A stretch of DNA of 64,000 bases, from the NCBI GenBank assembly GCA_965213855.1, contig CBDCAA010000007.1, positions 992,001 to 1,056,000 on the forward strand. The letters are read 5' to 3'. The notes beneath the pieces are model-generated. The model did not search any database. It was not told the DNA's origin and saw only the letters and a program-made list of their open reading frames with translations. The translations under genes were made by a program, and so were the position numbers. The DNA comes from JBBROS01 sp965213855. GTDB lineage: Bacteria > Pseudomonadota > Alphaproteobacteria > Acetobacterales > Acetobacteraceae. The first letter of the stretch is position 1. Each line of letters opens with the position of its first letter. Positions 25,663-33,946 of the stretch are shown here, in pieces.

Positions 25663-25995
25663 TCAGCGGCAGTCGCTGCCTGCGCGGTTGTAGGCCTGCA
25701 CCCGGCCATCCCGGATGACGACTTCCACCCTGCAACGGAAGTCGTAGTCATGGAGCGACAATCCGCTGCCGTAGCTGCCGTCGCGGCCGCCCTGCCCGGC
25801 GCTGCCGCCGAAGCGGCCGGCATCGATGCGTTCGTAGAACAGGCGCTCGCCATCGACGTCGATGCGGCGATCGCTGGGCGGCCCGAGGCGGGCGATCACG
25901 TCGGCCTTCGGGCGGCCGATAAGGGCGTCGAGCACGGATCTCTGGTCGGCCCGGGCCGCGATAGCGATCACGGCCAGCGGGACCGCAAAGGCCAT
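25663..25995 (-). CDS. Hypothetical secreted protein
   Basis: A 110-residue protein with an N-terminal hydrophobic leader (AFAVPLAVIAIAARA) and a mature part beginning DQRSVLDALIGRPKADVIAR, followed by a LGPPSDR motif, an arrangement reminiscent of small SmpA/OmlA-like envelope proteins. Two Cys residues (DFRCRVE and the final SDCR) could pair in the periplasm. It starts 14 bases after the solute-binding protein stop, so it is likely the last gene of that operon. No function can be given. Confidence 0.6.
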   Translation of the reverse strand: MAFAVPLAVIAIAARADQRSVLDALIGRPKADVIARLGPPSDRRIDVDGERLFYERIDAGRFGGSAGQGGRDGSYGSGLSLHDYDFRCRVEVVIRDGRVQAYNRAGSDCR

Positions 25996-26009
25996 GATAC
26001 GCGTGCGGT

Positions 26010-26903
26010 TCAGGGCGCGACCTCGGCGTCGGGCTGGCCGCTTCGGGTCAATGCATCCCGCACGAGACCAGAGGTCTTCGCGTCGGCGACGAAGGTTTGG
26101 AGCGCGGCCAGCGCCGCCGGGTCGCGGCCCTTCGGGACGGCCATGGCCTGCTCGATCGACATGAAGCGGCCGGGGATCAGGCGGTGGCCGGGGTTGGCGG
26201 CGACGAGGGCGGCGAGGGGCTGCTTGACGCTGGCGAGGACGGGCTGGGCGCCGGAGAGGAAGGCGGTGCCGGACTCGGCGTTGCCGGGGTAGCGGACGAG
26301 CGTGGCGTGCTGGAGGGAGCGGGTAAGGAAGAGGTCGTAGGCGCTGCCCTTGGTGACGGCGATGGCGGTGCCGTCGGCGTCGACGCTGTCGACGGTGGTG
26401 TAGGGGGCGGCGTCGGCGACGGCGTAGGCGCCTTCGATCAGGACGTAGGGGTCAGTGAAGGCCAGGCCCTGGCCGCGGACCGGGTCGCGGGCGAGGAAGC
26501 AGATGTCGTAGGTGTCTTGCGGCAGGGCGTCGGTGACCTGGCCGGCTTGGGCGAAGGGAACGATGGCGAGGGGCACGCCGATGCGGTGGGCGAGCGCGGT
26601 GGCGAGGGCGACGGAGACGCCTTGGGGTTCGCCGTTTGGGCCGCGCTGGGCGAGGACGGGGTTGCCGAAGTTGATGGCGGCGCGGAGGGTGCCGGTGGGG
26701 GCGAGGGCTTTCATGGCGATGTCCCTGATCAGGTGGCCTGTCGCGTTGTCGTCGCGCGGTGGTTGTTCTGGTCTTGCGGGCATGGCGGGTTGCGCGGTGG
26801 CTACGTTGGCGAGCGTCAGGCTGAGTGCGGCGAGGGACAGTGCTCGCCCGACCCTCACCCCAACCCCCTCCCCGAGGGAGAGGGGGCTGGCTGCGGGCGT
26901 CAT
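26010..26903 (-). CDS. ABC transporter substrate-binding protein, family 3
   Basis: Periplasmic amino-acid-type solute-binding protein, up to 297 residues. Seen: GTLRAAINFGNPVLAQRGPN near residue 72, GVSVALATALAHRIGVPL, DICFLARDPVRGQGLAFTDPYV near residue 135. No permease or ATPase is adjacent. The start is uncertain: ATG 26903 overlaps the M20 peptidase stop (ATGA) but then the first 15 residues are encoded by a palindromic repeat; GTG 26858 would give a conventional signal peptide, RVGRALSLAALSLTLANVATA. It probably captures a product of the peptidase/amidase operon. Confidence 0.82.
   Translation of the reverse strand: MTPAASPLSLGEGVGVRVGRALSLAALSLTLANVATAQPAMPARPEQPPRDDNATGHLIRDIAMKALAPTGTLRAAINFGNPVLAQRGPNGEPQGVSVALATALAHRIGVPLAIVPFAQAGQVTDALPQDTYDICFLARDPVRGQGLAFTDPYVLIEGAYAVADAAPYTTVDSVDADGTAIAVTKGSAYDLFLTRSLQHATLVRYPGNAESGTAFLSGAQPVLASVKQPLAALVAANPGHRLIPGRFMSIEQAMAVPKGRDPAALAALQTFVADAKTSGLVRDALTRSGQPDAEVAP
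26850..26887. repeat. Family A palindromic repeat, copy 1
   Basis: ACCCTCACCCCAACCCCCTC followed by CCCGAGGGAGAGGGGG: imperfect complementary arms. It lies inside the open frame of the solute-binding protein if ATG 26903 is used, encoding a segment like SPLSLGEGVGVRVG. Confidence 0.8.
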
Positions 26904-28063
26904 AGGCCGGCTTTGTTGAGGATGGCGCGGGCGCAGGCTTGGGCGCGGGGGACCAGGGTGCCGAGGTCGAGGTATTCATCGGCCGTGTGCGCCTTGCCGC
27001 CGACTGGGCCGGTGGCGCAGATTGTGGGGGCGCCGACGGCCGCCGTGAAGCCCGAGTCGGCGCAGCCGCCGGCGAACTCGCCGTCGATGTGCAGCCCGCT
27101 TTCGGCGGCGGCGGCCACATAAACGTCGAACAAGCGCTTGGCGGCGGGCGATTGCGTCAGCGGATTGAACGCCCCCTGGACCACCAGCTCGGCGCGGGTG
27201 CCGGGGAGGTGCGAGCGTTCGACGATGGCCGTGATGCGGGCCATGACGTCGTCGTGGTCCGCCGGTTCGACGTAGCGCATATCCACCTGGCATTCGGCCA
27301 AGGGTGCGACGGTGTTGACGGACTGACCGCCGCTGACCAGGCCGACGTTGAGCGTGATGCCGCGGTCGAGGTCGGTCAGCGCATGGATGGCGGTGATCTT
27401 GCGCGCCAGCTCCTCAATGGCGCTGACGCCCTGGGCGAAGTTGCTGCCGCTATGGGCGGCGCGGCCGGTGATGCGGATGGCCATGAACACGCCGCCCTTG
27501 CGGCCGGTGACGACGTTTCCGGACGGTCGGCCGGGCTCGGCGTTGAAGACGGCGCGGGCATGGCGGGCCTCGTTCTCGATCACCGGTCGGCCTTCGGGGC
27601 TGCCGATCTCCTCGTCGCCGGTGAAGAGGCCGACAAGCGGCGCCGGGCTGCCGCCGAAGCGGGCGAAGGCGGCGAGGACGAAGCAGTTCATGACCAGGCC
27701 GGCCTTCATGTCGGCCACGCCGGGGCCGAAGGCGGTCGCGCCCTCGATGGTGAAGGGGCGGCGGGCCGCCTCACCCTGGGGGAAGACGGTGTCGCAGTGC
27801 CCGAGCAGAAGGATGTTGCCGCCAGCGTTGCCCACGTTGTCGTGCGGGACGGCGGCGCGAAGGCAGTCGCCGTGCTTGGATTGAGGTAGGCGTTGGACGG
27901 GGATGCCATGATTGGTGAGGAAGCGCTCGATGACGGCGCCGACGGCGTCGATGCCTGGCTTGTCGTAGCTGCCGGAATCGATGTCGACCAACGCGCGCAG
28001 CAGCGCGGTCATGGGTTGGCGCTGGGTGGCAAGCCAGGCAATGACGGTGTTGGCGGCGTTCAT
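26900..28063 (-). CDS. M20 family metallopeptidase (carboxypeptidase G2-like)
   Basis: Di-zinc exopeptidase of 387 residues. Metal-site residues are visible: LLGHCDTVFP near residue 92 (His and Asp), GPGVADMKAGLV near residue 113 (bridging Asp), FTGDEEIGSPEG near residue 147 (catalytic and metal Glu), and GGKAHTADEYL near residue 360 (last His). An insertion dimerisation domain sits between. Relatives remove C-terminal glutamate from folates or hydrolyse gamma-glutamyl or acylated amino acids, which fits an operon also holding gamma-glutamyltransferase and an amidase. Overlaps both neighbours by ATGA. Confidence 0.88.
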   Translation of the reverse strand: MNAANTVIAWLATQRQPMTALLRALVDIDSGSYDKPGIDAVGAVIERFLTNHGIPVQRLPQSKHGDCLRAAVPHDNVGNAGGNILLLGHCDTVFPQGEAARRPFTIEGATAFGPGVADMKAGLVMNCFVLAAFARFGGSPAPLVGLFTGDEEIGSPEGRPVIENEARHARAVFNAEPGRPSGNVVTGRKGGVFMAIRITGRAAHSGSNFAQGVSAIEELARKITAIHALTDLDRGITLNVGLVSGGQSVNTVAPLAECQVDMRYVEPADHDDVMARITAIVERSHLPGTRAELVVQGAFNPLTQSPAAKRLFDVYVAAAAESGLHIDGEFAGGCADSGFTAAVGAPTICATGPVGGKAHTADEYLDLGTLVPRAQACARAILNKAGL

Positions 28064-29487
28064 CGCTTAGGGTCCGTGCTGCGGGTTGGACCCTCACCCC
28101 GGCCCTCTCCCGCTAGCGGGAGAGGGGGCAGGGCGCGCTCTATGGTTCGGGCGGCGCGTAACAGGAGGGTGTCGTCGTGCTGGGCGGCGGCGAGTTGGAT
28201 GCTGGTGGGGAGGGCGTCGGGGCCGAGGGCGATCGGGAGGCTGAGGGCGGGCTGGCGGGTGAGGTTGAAGGCGAAGGTCCAGGGCGCCCAGTGGTGCAAC
28301 AGGCTGTGCACCGGGTCGACCGTCGGTGCGTCGGCGCGCGGCGGCGGACCCGGCACGCAGGGGCACAGCACCAGGTCGTAGGACCGGTGCAGGCGCGCCA
28401 TGGCGTGGGCCGCCTGGACCTGCTGGCCGGCGGCACGGAACACATCGATGGCCGCGGGCTCCGGCGCCTCGGCGAGCCCGACGAGCCCGGCATCGAGCAG
28501 GGCGCGTTGCTCGGGCGGCGTGTTGGCGACCACCAGGCGAAGTGCCGTGGACCAGAGCTGGGTGAACAGATACGCGGTGTCCGGCAGTTGGGGATCGACC
28601 TCTTCAAGCACGGCGCCCGCGTCCGCGAGGATTTGGGCGGCGTACTCGACCGCTGCAATCCCGGCCGAGTCGACCGGTGCGTCGAAGCCCGGGTTACGCA
28701 GGACGGCGATGCGGAGGCCGTCGACGCCGGCTTCGATGTTGCCGAGCCAGTCGCGTTCGGAGTCGGGGAGGCTGAAGGGGTCGCGCCAGTCGTGTGCGGC
28801 GAGGGCGGACATCATGAGGGCGGCGTCGCGGACGGTGCGGGTGAGGGGGCCGGCGACGGCGACGCCGGCGAAGGCGCCGAGTGGCCATTGCGGGACGAGG
28901 CCGAAGGTGGGCTTGAGGCCGACGACGCCGCACCACGCAGCCGGGATGCGGACGGAGCCGCCGGCGTCGGTGCCGACATGGAGCGGGCCAAACCCGGCCG
29001 CGGCGGCAGCCCCCGCGCCGGAGGAGGAGCCGCCGGTCGTGAACAGCGGATTGCGCGGGTTGCGGGTGATGCCGTGCAGCGGGCAGTCGCCGGGCGATTT
29101 CCAGCCGAACTCGGTGGTCGTGGTCTTGCCGAGGATGACGGCGCCGGCGCGGCGAAGGCTGGTGACGATGGGGGCGTCGTCGGGCGCGGGATCGGGCACG
29201 GTGGTGCGGCTGCCGCGGCGCGTGGGCAGGCCGGCAAGGTCGATCAGGTCCTTGACGGTGCAAGGCACGCCATCGAGCGGCCCGATCGGCCGCCCGGCGC
29301 GCCAGCGCTGCGTGCTCTCGCCCGCCGCGGCCAGGGCGCGCGGATCGAGCACGGCAAAGGCGTTGAGGGCGGGATTGAGGCGGGCGATCCGCTCGGTGAC
29401 CGCCTGCAGCGCCTCGAGCGGGGTGGCGGCACCGCGGCGATACAGCGCGAGCAGGTCTTCGGCGGCGGCGGTGGCGAGGTCGGTCAA
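28060..29487 (-). CDS. Amidase signature family hydrolase
   Basis: A 475-residue amidase with the Ser-cisSer-Lys triad: Lys in CTVKDLIDLAG near residue 79, the cis-Ser in TTGGSSSGAGAAAAAGFG near residue 153, and the nucleophile in GTDAGGSVRIPAAWCG near residue 175. Members hydrolyse amides, ureides or aminoacyl-tRNA side chains; this is not GatA-like in context. The start is TTG 29487, overlapping the TrmO stop (TTGA). The last 25 residues (PLPLAGEGRGEG and tail) are encoded by a palindromic repeat, so the natural C-terminus may have been replaced. Confidence 0.88.
   Translation of the reverse strand: MTDLATAAAEDLLALYRRGAATPLEALQAVTERIARLNPALNAFAVLDPRALAAAGESTQRWRAGRPIGPLDGVPCTVKDLIDLAGLPTRRGSRTTVPDPAPDDAPIVTSLRRAGAVILGKTTTTEFGWKSPGDCPLHGITRNPRNPLFTTGGSSSGAGAAAAAGFGPLHVGTDAGGSVRIPAAWCGVVGLKPTFGLVPQWPLGAFAGVAVAGPLTRTVRDAALMMSALAAHDWRDPFSLPDSERDWLGNIEAGVDGLRIAVLRNPGFDAPVDSAGIAAVEYAAQILADAGAVLEEVDPQLPDTAYLFTQLWSTALRLVVANTPPEQRALLDAGLVGLAEAPEPAAIDVFRAAGQQVQAAHAMARLHRSYDLVLCPCVPGPPPRADAPTVDPVHSLLHHWAPWTFAFNLTRQPALSLPIALGPDALPTSIQLAAAQHDDTLLLRAARTIERALPPLPLAGEGRGEGPTRSTDPKR
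28090..28130. repeat. Family A palindromic repeat, copy 2
   Basis: CCCTCACCCCGGCCCTCTCC-CGCTAGCGGGAGAGGG, the cleanest copy: CCCTCTCCCGCTAGCGGGAGAGGG is a perfect palindrome. It is read in frame as part of the amidase C-terminus. Confidence 0.9.
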
Positions 29488-30014
29488 CGGCCAACCTCGC
29501 GAACGGTCGTGAAGGGCTCTTGCCAGCCCATCGTGGCCGCGGGCTCGAGGTCGGTGCTGGGCAGGTAGGGCTTGATATCGAGCAGCGCCGTGCCGTCTCG
29601 GCAGTCGAGGTTGCGGACGGTGAGGCGGCCGGCGTGGATGCCGTGCAGGCTGACCACGCTGAGGCCGATCGGGTTCGGGCGAACGGGGGTGCGGGTGGCG
29701 AAGATGCCGTGGGGTTTGCGGTCGAAGGCTGGGGCGATGGTGAGGAGGCTGGGTTGCGGGCCGAGCCAGTAAAGCAGGATGAGGTGCGAAAAGGTCTCAA
29801 GGTCCTTGAGGCCTTCGCGGTAGGCGGGATCGATCTCGGCGATGCAGTCGGGCGGCGGTTGGATCTTGCGGCCGTTACGGGGGCAGTCCTGGAGGGTGGG
29901 GAAGGGGGTGCGGAGGCGCCCGATCGGTTTGAGTTGGATGGGTGGATGCTGGCCCTCCAAACCCTCACCCCCGGCCTGTTCCAGGGCGAGAGGGAGCGGT
30001 CGTGCCACTGTCAT
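29484..30014 (-). CDS. trmO: tRNA (N6-threonylcarbamoyladenosine37-N6)-methyltransferase TrmO
   Basis: TrmO/YaeB/TsaA family SAM-dependent enzyme that methylates t6A37 in some tRNAs. Family motifs: QLKPIGRLRTPFPTLQDCPR near residue 30, LETFSHLILLYWLG, TRTPVRPNPIGLSVVSLHGI near residue 110, and CRDGTALLDIKPYLP. The start is unclear: ATG 30092 overlaps the GGT stop, ATG 30014 removes one repeat-derived segment, and TTG 29960 would give a compact 158-residue enzyme starting just before the core. A tRNA-modification gene inside a peptide-catabolism operon is unusual. Confidence 0.88.
   Translation of the reverse strand: MTVARPLPLALEQAGGEGLEGQHPPIQLKPIGRLRTPFPTLQDCPRNGRKIQPPPDCIAEIDPAYREGLKDLETFSHLILLYWLGPQPSLLTIAPAFDRKPHGIFATRTPVRPNPIGLSVVSLHGIHAGRLTVRNLDCRDGTALLDIKPYLPSTDLEPAATMGWQEPFTTVREVGR
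29958..29997. repeat. Family A palindromic repeat, copy 3 (degenerate)
   Basis: ACCCTCACCCCCGGCCTGTT followed by CCAGGGCGAGAGGGAG. It retains the CCCTCACCCC start and the GAGAGGG end but has a changed centre. On the minus strand it reads as RPLPLALEQAGGEG in the TrmO N-terminal extension. Confidence 0.65.
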
Positions 30015-30037
30015 TGGAGGTTGGCTGTGGCCGTTGT

Positions 30038-30077
30038 AACCCTCACCCCGGCCCTCTCTCGCAGGCGGAAGAGGGGG
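30038..30077. repeat. Family A palindromic repeat, copy 4
   Basis: ACCCTCACCCCGGCCCTCTC followed by TCGCAGGCGGAAGAGGGGG, only about 40 bases from copy 3. On the minus strand it reads in frame as PPLPPAREGRGEG just downstream of ATG 30092. Confidence 0.8.
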
Positions 30078-30088
30078 ACGGGCGGTGC

Positions 30089-31678
30089 TCATGCCTGGGC
30101 CACAGCGGCGGACCAGGGGGACATCACGTCGGTGATGCCGGTGCGGACGCCGTCCTCGATCTGGATCAGGTTCGGGCAGGCGAAGTTGACCGGGACGGTC
30201 GCGTGCTCGACCTCCTCGGTCGGTCCCTGGGCATGCAGAGCGGCGAGGACGTCGGGCGGCAGCGCCTGGTCCGCATGGACCGTGTCGGCGTCGCTGACGT
30301 CGATGCGCGGGTGGTGGGCGGCGGTGGCCGGGTCCATCCCGAAGGCGGCGGTGAACGCGATCATCTGCGTGACCGCGGCCAGGATGCGCCGTCCGCCGGA
30401 TGCACCCGCGGCCAGCACGGGCTCGCCCCCGTCGGCATCGCCGCCGCGCAGGATCACGGGCAGCATGTTCGTCAGCGGACGCTTGCCGGGGCCGACGCTG
30501 TTCGGCTGGCCGGGCCGCGGGTCGAACCACATGATGCCGTTGTTCATCAGCACGCCGGAGGTGGGCAGCACGACGCGGCTGCCCATGGAGGACAGGAGCG
30601 TGGTGGTCATCGCGACCATGGTGCCGTCCTGGTCGCAGACGGTCAGGTGCGTGGTGCAGCTCTCCGCCGCCTTCGGCTCCGCGTCGCCGAGGCCCGACAG
30701 GCGTTCGGCATAGGCGGTGCGAAGCGCGGTCGCCAGTGCGGCGAACCAAGTGGCGTCGGGCGCGGCCGGCCAGTTCGGGATCAGCTCCAGCGTACGGGCC
30801 AAAGTGGGGGCGGCGGTAAGCCCGCCGGGCAGCTGAAGCGTGCGGCCGGCGAAGGCGATCTCGATCGGGGCGGTGATCCGCGCCTCGCAGCGGCGCAGGT
30901 CGTCGGCGTCGAGCACGCCGCCGAGCGCGTGGACGTCGGCGGCGATGTTGCGGGCGACGTCGCCCTCGTAGAAGTCGCGCAGCCCGGCATGGGCGAGCGC
31001 GTCCAGCGTGTCGGCCAGCTTGCCGAGGCGCAGGTAGCCGGGGCGGCCCTGGTAGGGCGGGACAGGGGGCAGGCCGTTGGGCAGGTAGACGTCGGCGCTG
31101 GCGGGATAAAGGCGCAGGATGGCGGCGGAGTTGGCCACCTTCAGGGTGGTGAACCAATCCTGCGGCAGGCCGCGCCGCGCCAAAGCGAGGGCGGGCGCCA
31201 TCACTGCCGAGAGCGGCATGCGCCCGAACCGGCCGTGCATGTGCGCATACCCGGCGACCGCGGACGGGATCGCGAACGATAGCGGGCCGTGCACGTTGGC
31301 GTCGCCCTCCACCTCGGGCCAGGCGAACAGGTCGGCAGCGACCCGGCCCGTGAGCTTGAAGCGGTCGGGCGTCAGGCGCGCCGGCGCGCGGGGGCCGAAG
31401 TCGACCACCTCGGCGCGGGGCTGCCCCGCGCGGTGCACCATGGCAAAGCCGATCCCGCCCAGGCCGCTGTTCCACGGCTCGACCGCTGCCAGCGCCAGCG
31501 CGGTGCCGACCGCCGCGTCGACGGCGTTGCCGCCGGCGTCGAGGATGCCGACGCCGGCCAGGGCCGCATCGCGGGACTGGCTGGCGACCATGCCGCGGCG
31601 GCCAGTGGCGGCCGGCTTGGTCACGCGCCAGTTCTGCGTCAGGTGCTCCGGCGGCGGCGGGGCGGATAGAGACGGCAT
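30089..31678 (-). CDS. ggt: Gamma-glutamyltransferase family protein
   Basis: N-terminal-nucleophile hydrolase of 529 residues, normally self-cleaved into two subunits. The nucleophile Thr and processing site lie in SCTTHLTVCDQDG near residue 345; downstream are TTLLSSMGSRV, GVLMNNGIMWFDPRPG near residue 375 and PVLAAGASGGRRI near residue 425 (substrate-binding Gly-Gly). The N-terminal GMVASQSRDAALAGV is typical. The family hydrolyses or transfers gamma-glutamyl groups from glutathione-like compounds. No clear signal peptide is visible, so this may be a cytoplasmic member. It is the first gene of the operon that runs to 25.7 kb. Confidence 0.93.
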   Translation of the reverse strand: MPSLSAPPPPEHLTQNWRVTKPAATGRRGMVASQSRDAALAGVGILDAGGNAVDAAVGTALALAAVEPWNSGLGGIGFAMVHRAGQPRAEVVDFGPRAPARLTPDRFKLTGRVAADLFAWPEVEGDANVHGPLSFAIPSAVAGYAHMHGRFGRMPLSAVMAPALALARRGLPQDWFTTLKVANSAAILRLYPASADVYLPNGLPPVPPYQGRPGYLRLGKLADTLDALAHAGLRDFYEGDVARNIAADVHALGGVLDADDLRRCEARITAPIEIAFAGRTLQLPGGLTAAPTLARTLELIPNWPAAPDATWFAALATALRTAYAERLSGLGDAEPKAAESCTTHLTVCDQDGTMVAMTTTLLSSMGSRVVLPTSGVLMNNGIMWFDPRPGQPNSVGPGKRPLTNMLPVILRGGDADGGEPVLAAGASGGRRILAAVTQMIAFTAAFGMDPATAAHHPRIDVSDADTVHADQALPPDVLAALHAQGPTEEVEHATVPVNFACPNLIQIEDGVRTGITDVMSPWSAAVAQA

Positions 31679-31991
31679 CGCGAGACCTCCGGATCGACGG
31701 TCAATGCTAGACCCGCCGCGGTCGCGCCGCCACTCCGAGGCGCGGCTGGCGCTGCGCCCTCCCGGGTCGTAGAAGCCGCGGGCGCGGCCTCGCCAGCCTG
31801 TGACCGGGCGGTCACGCCCAGGCAGGAAGCGCGGCTATTGTGCAACTTTTCTCGATTTCGGGGCTTCGGCCCCTATGGCATGAACAACGAATCTGACTTC
31901 AAACTGTCGCAGGACGGAAACAGTATGCCGCTGTCGGCCGATCACGAACCCGCATAACGACACACCCGAACAACGACGAGGTCCGCCGCGA
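31679..31991. promoter_or_regulatory. Divergent intergenic region between ggt and the GT2 gene
   Basis: A 313-base gap with no credible gene. It contains a TGACCG-GG-CGGTCA dyad at 31801-31814, and a GGGGC-TTCG-GCCCC hairpin at 31860-31873 with a very stable tetraloop, followed by TATGGCATGAACAACG without a T-run. The segment from about 31838 to 31930 is locally AT-rich. Promoters for both flanking genes probably lie here; I cannot assign the dyads to a regulator. Confidence 0.45.
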
Positions 31992-32738
31992 ATGTCCGCC
32001 CGCCCCCAGATCAGCTTCGTCGTCCCGGCCTATAACGAGGAGGCGCTCCTGCCGCTCTGCCTCGACGCGATTAGGGCGGAGATCGCGCGGACCGGGTGCG
32101 AGGCAGAGATCGTCGTGGTGGACAATGCCAGCACCGACCACACGGCCGCCGTCGCGGGCGCCGTTCCCGGGGTGATCGTGGTGCACGAGCCGGTGAAGGG
32201 GCTCGTCTCGGCCCGTCGTGCCGGGTTCGAGGCGTCGCGCGGCGTGTTGATCGCGAACATCGACGCGGACACGCAGGTGCCGACATACTGGCTCGACCGG
32301 GTGTTCGAGTCGTTCAAGGCCGACCCTAAGCTGGTGGCACTCAGCGGTCCCTACGACTACTTCGACGTGCCGCTGCACATCCGCGCCATCTCGCGCGCGT
32401 TCTACATGATGGGCTACGCCACCTACTGCTTCAACAAGCACGTGCTCGGGGTCGGCAGCATGGTCCAAGGCGGCAACTTCGTCGTGCTGCGGGACGCGCT
32501 GGCCCAGGCTGGCGGGTTCAGCGACACCTTCCAGTTCTATGGCGAGGACACCGATATCGCCCGGCGCATGAACCAGGTCGGCAACGTGACCTTCACCTGG
32601 AAAATGATGGCGAAATCGTCCGGCCGCCGGCTGCGTGGCGATGGCGTCGTGATGACCGGCATCCGCTACAGCGCCAACTATCTTTGGGCGACGTTCTTCC
32701 GCAAGCCGTTCACCGACGCCTGGCACGACTACCGGTAG
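31992..32738 (+). CDS. Glycosyltransferase family 2
   Basis: GT-A-fold transferase of 248 residues: nucleotide-binding SFVVPAYNEEALLPLCLDAI at residue 8, EIVVVDNASTD near residue 42, the metal-binding IANIDADTQVP (D-x-D) near residue 92, and the base-region FYGEDTDIARRM near residue 185. No membrane helices, so a cytoplasmic or peripheral enzyme. Members of this branch act on polyprenyl- or glycerol-linked acceptors. It is a single gene and its target is not indicated by its neighbours. Confidence 0.9.
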   Translation: MSARPQISFVVPAYNEEALLPLCLDAIRAEIARTGCEAEIVVVDNASTDHTAAVAGAVPGVIVVHEPVKGLVSARRAGFEASRGVLIANIDADTQVPTYWLDRVFESFKADPKLVALSGPYDYFDVPLHIRAISRAFYMMGYATYCFNKHVLGVGSMVQGGNFVVLRDALAQAGGFSDTFQFYGEDTDIARRMNQVGNVTFTWKMMAKSSGRRLRGDGVVMTGIRYSANYLWATFFRKPFTDAWHDYR

Positions 32739-32747
32739 GTTCGCTGT

Positions 32748-33374
32748 TCAGGTCATCGCAACGGCCACGTGGGTCTTGTAGGCCGGGAGCGCCAGCAGCC
32801 GTCCATACCATGCGGCCACGTGCGGTAGCCCGGGTTTCTCGACCCCCTCGAAGCGCATGTAGCGATGCGCGTGGACGCCGATCGCGATGTCCGCTGGCGT
32901 GACGTCCGGGCCGGCGACGAAGTCGTGGCGGGCCAGGACCTGCTCGAGGATGGCATAGAAGCGGCCCAGCTTCTCTGCCGCGGCATGGATCGCCGTCCAA
33001 TCCTGCTGGTCCGGCGGAGTGCGCACGAGGCCCCAGAACACGACAGTCATGGGCGGCCCCAAGGTCGTTTGCTGCCAGTCCATCCAGCGGTCGATGTTGG
33101 CCCGCGCCTGCAAGTCGTCGGGCCAGAGCGGGGTGCCCGCGGCGTGTCCCGCCGCCAGATAGCGCAGGATGGCATTGCTTTCCCACAGCACGAACTCGTC
33201 CTCGACCAGGGTCGGCACCACGGCGTTCGGGTTCATCGCCAGGTACTCGGCCGTCATGGTGCGGCCGAAGGCGCCGCCGTAATCCTCGCGCTGATACGGC
33301 ACGCCCAGATGATCCAGCAGGCAGAGCACCTTCATCACGTTGCTCGAATTGGCCCGGCCCAACACGCGGCGCAT
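32748..33374 (-). CDS. Glutathione S-transferase
   Basis: A 208-residue GST. The thioredoxin-fold half has RRVLGRANSSNVMKVLCLLD at the N-terminus and the cis-proline and gamma-Glu-binding loop NPNAVVPTLVEDEFVLWESN near residue 48; the helical half has WMDWQQTTLGPPM near residue 97 and VTPADIAIGVHAHRY near residue 160. The catalytic residue is likely Ser/Asn in the early SSN. ATG 33374 is chosen because the fold begins there. It is divergent from dsbB. Specific substrate not predictable. Confidence 0.9.
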   Translation of the reverse strand: MRRVLGRANSSNVMKVLCLLDHLGVPYQREDYGGAFGRTMTAEYLAMNPNAVVPTLVEDEFVLWESNAILRYLAAGHAAGTPLWPDDLQARANIDRWMDWQQTTLGPPMTVVFWGLVRTPPDQQDWTAIHAAAEKLGRFYAILEQVLARHDFVAGPDVTPADIAIGVHAHRYMRFEGVEKPGLPHVAAWYGRLLALPAYKTHVAVAMT

Positions 33375-33454
33375 TGCGGTTCCTCCCCCGTCATGGCCGA
33401 GCCTATGGCCAGGGCGCGATTGCTCCAAGCCGCAATGCGCGCCATATCGGCGCC

Positions 33455-33946
33455 ATGGTGCTGAGCGGGTTGCAGCGAGCCGGGCTGATCGGTGGGGTTC
33501 TGGCGGGGGTGGGGCTGGGTGTCGCGCTGTTGTCCGAGAGCGTCGGCGGCCTGGTGCCGTGCGCCCTGTGCCTGGTCGAGCGCTGGCCCTACCGCGCTGC
33601 CATCCTGTTCGGCGCGCTCAGCCTGGCCTCGCCCCGCGGTGCGCGCCTGATGGTCGGGCTGGCCGCCCTGTCGATGCTCGCGGCGGCCGTCCTCGGCGGC
33701 GTCCACGTGGGGGTCGAGCAGGGGGCCTGGCCGAGCCCTCTGCCGGAATGCGCCGCTCCGGCGCTGGGCGGCGGCACGATGGCCGAGCGGCTCGCGCATA
33801 TGCCGGCCCGGCCCGCGAAGCCGTGTGACGAGCCGACCTACCTGATCCCTGCCGTGCCCCTAAGTATGGCCGGGATGAACCTGGCCTACGCGACGCTGCT
33901 CTGTCTGGGGCTCGGAGCGGCGGCCCTGCGGCGACGGAGCGCGTGA
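33455..33946 (+). CDS. dsbB: Disulfide bond formation protein B
   Basis: Inner-membrane oxidase of 163 residues that reoxidises DsbA and passes electrons to quinone. Four membrane helices and two Cys pairs: PCALCLVERWPY near residue 35 (CxxC facing the periplasm) and the second pair in LPECAAP / AKPCDEPTYLIP in the second periplasmic loop. ATG 33455 starts right before helix 1; the in-frame start at 33374 would add a non-conserved tail. It abuts coq7 with no gap, so quinone hydroxylation and quinone-dependent disulfide formation are cotranscribed. Confidence 0.93.
   Translation: MVLSGLQRAGLIGGVLAGVGLGVALLSESVGGLVPCALCLVERWPYRAAILFGALSLASPRGARLMVGLAALSMLAAAVLGGVHVGVEQGAWPSPLPECAAPALGGGTMAERLAHMPARPAKPCDEPTYLIPAVPLSMAGMNLAYATLLCLGLGAAALRRRSA

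Noticed and set aside
31860..31873. GGGGC-TTCG-GCCCC hairpin as a terminator
   Set aside because: It lies between divergent genes where no transcript should end, and no T-run follows; recorded only as part of the intergenic region.
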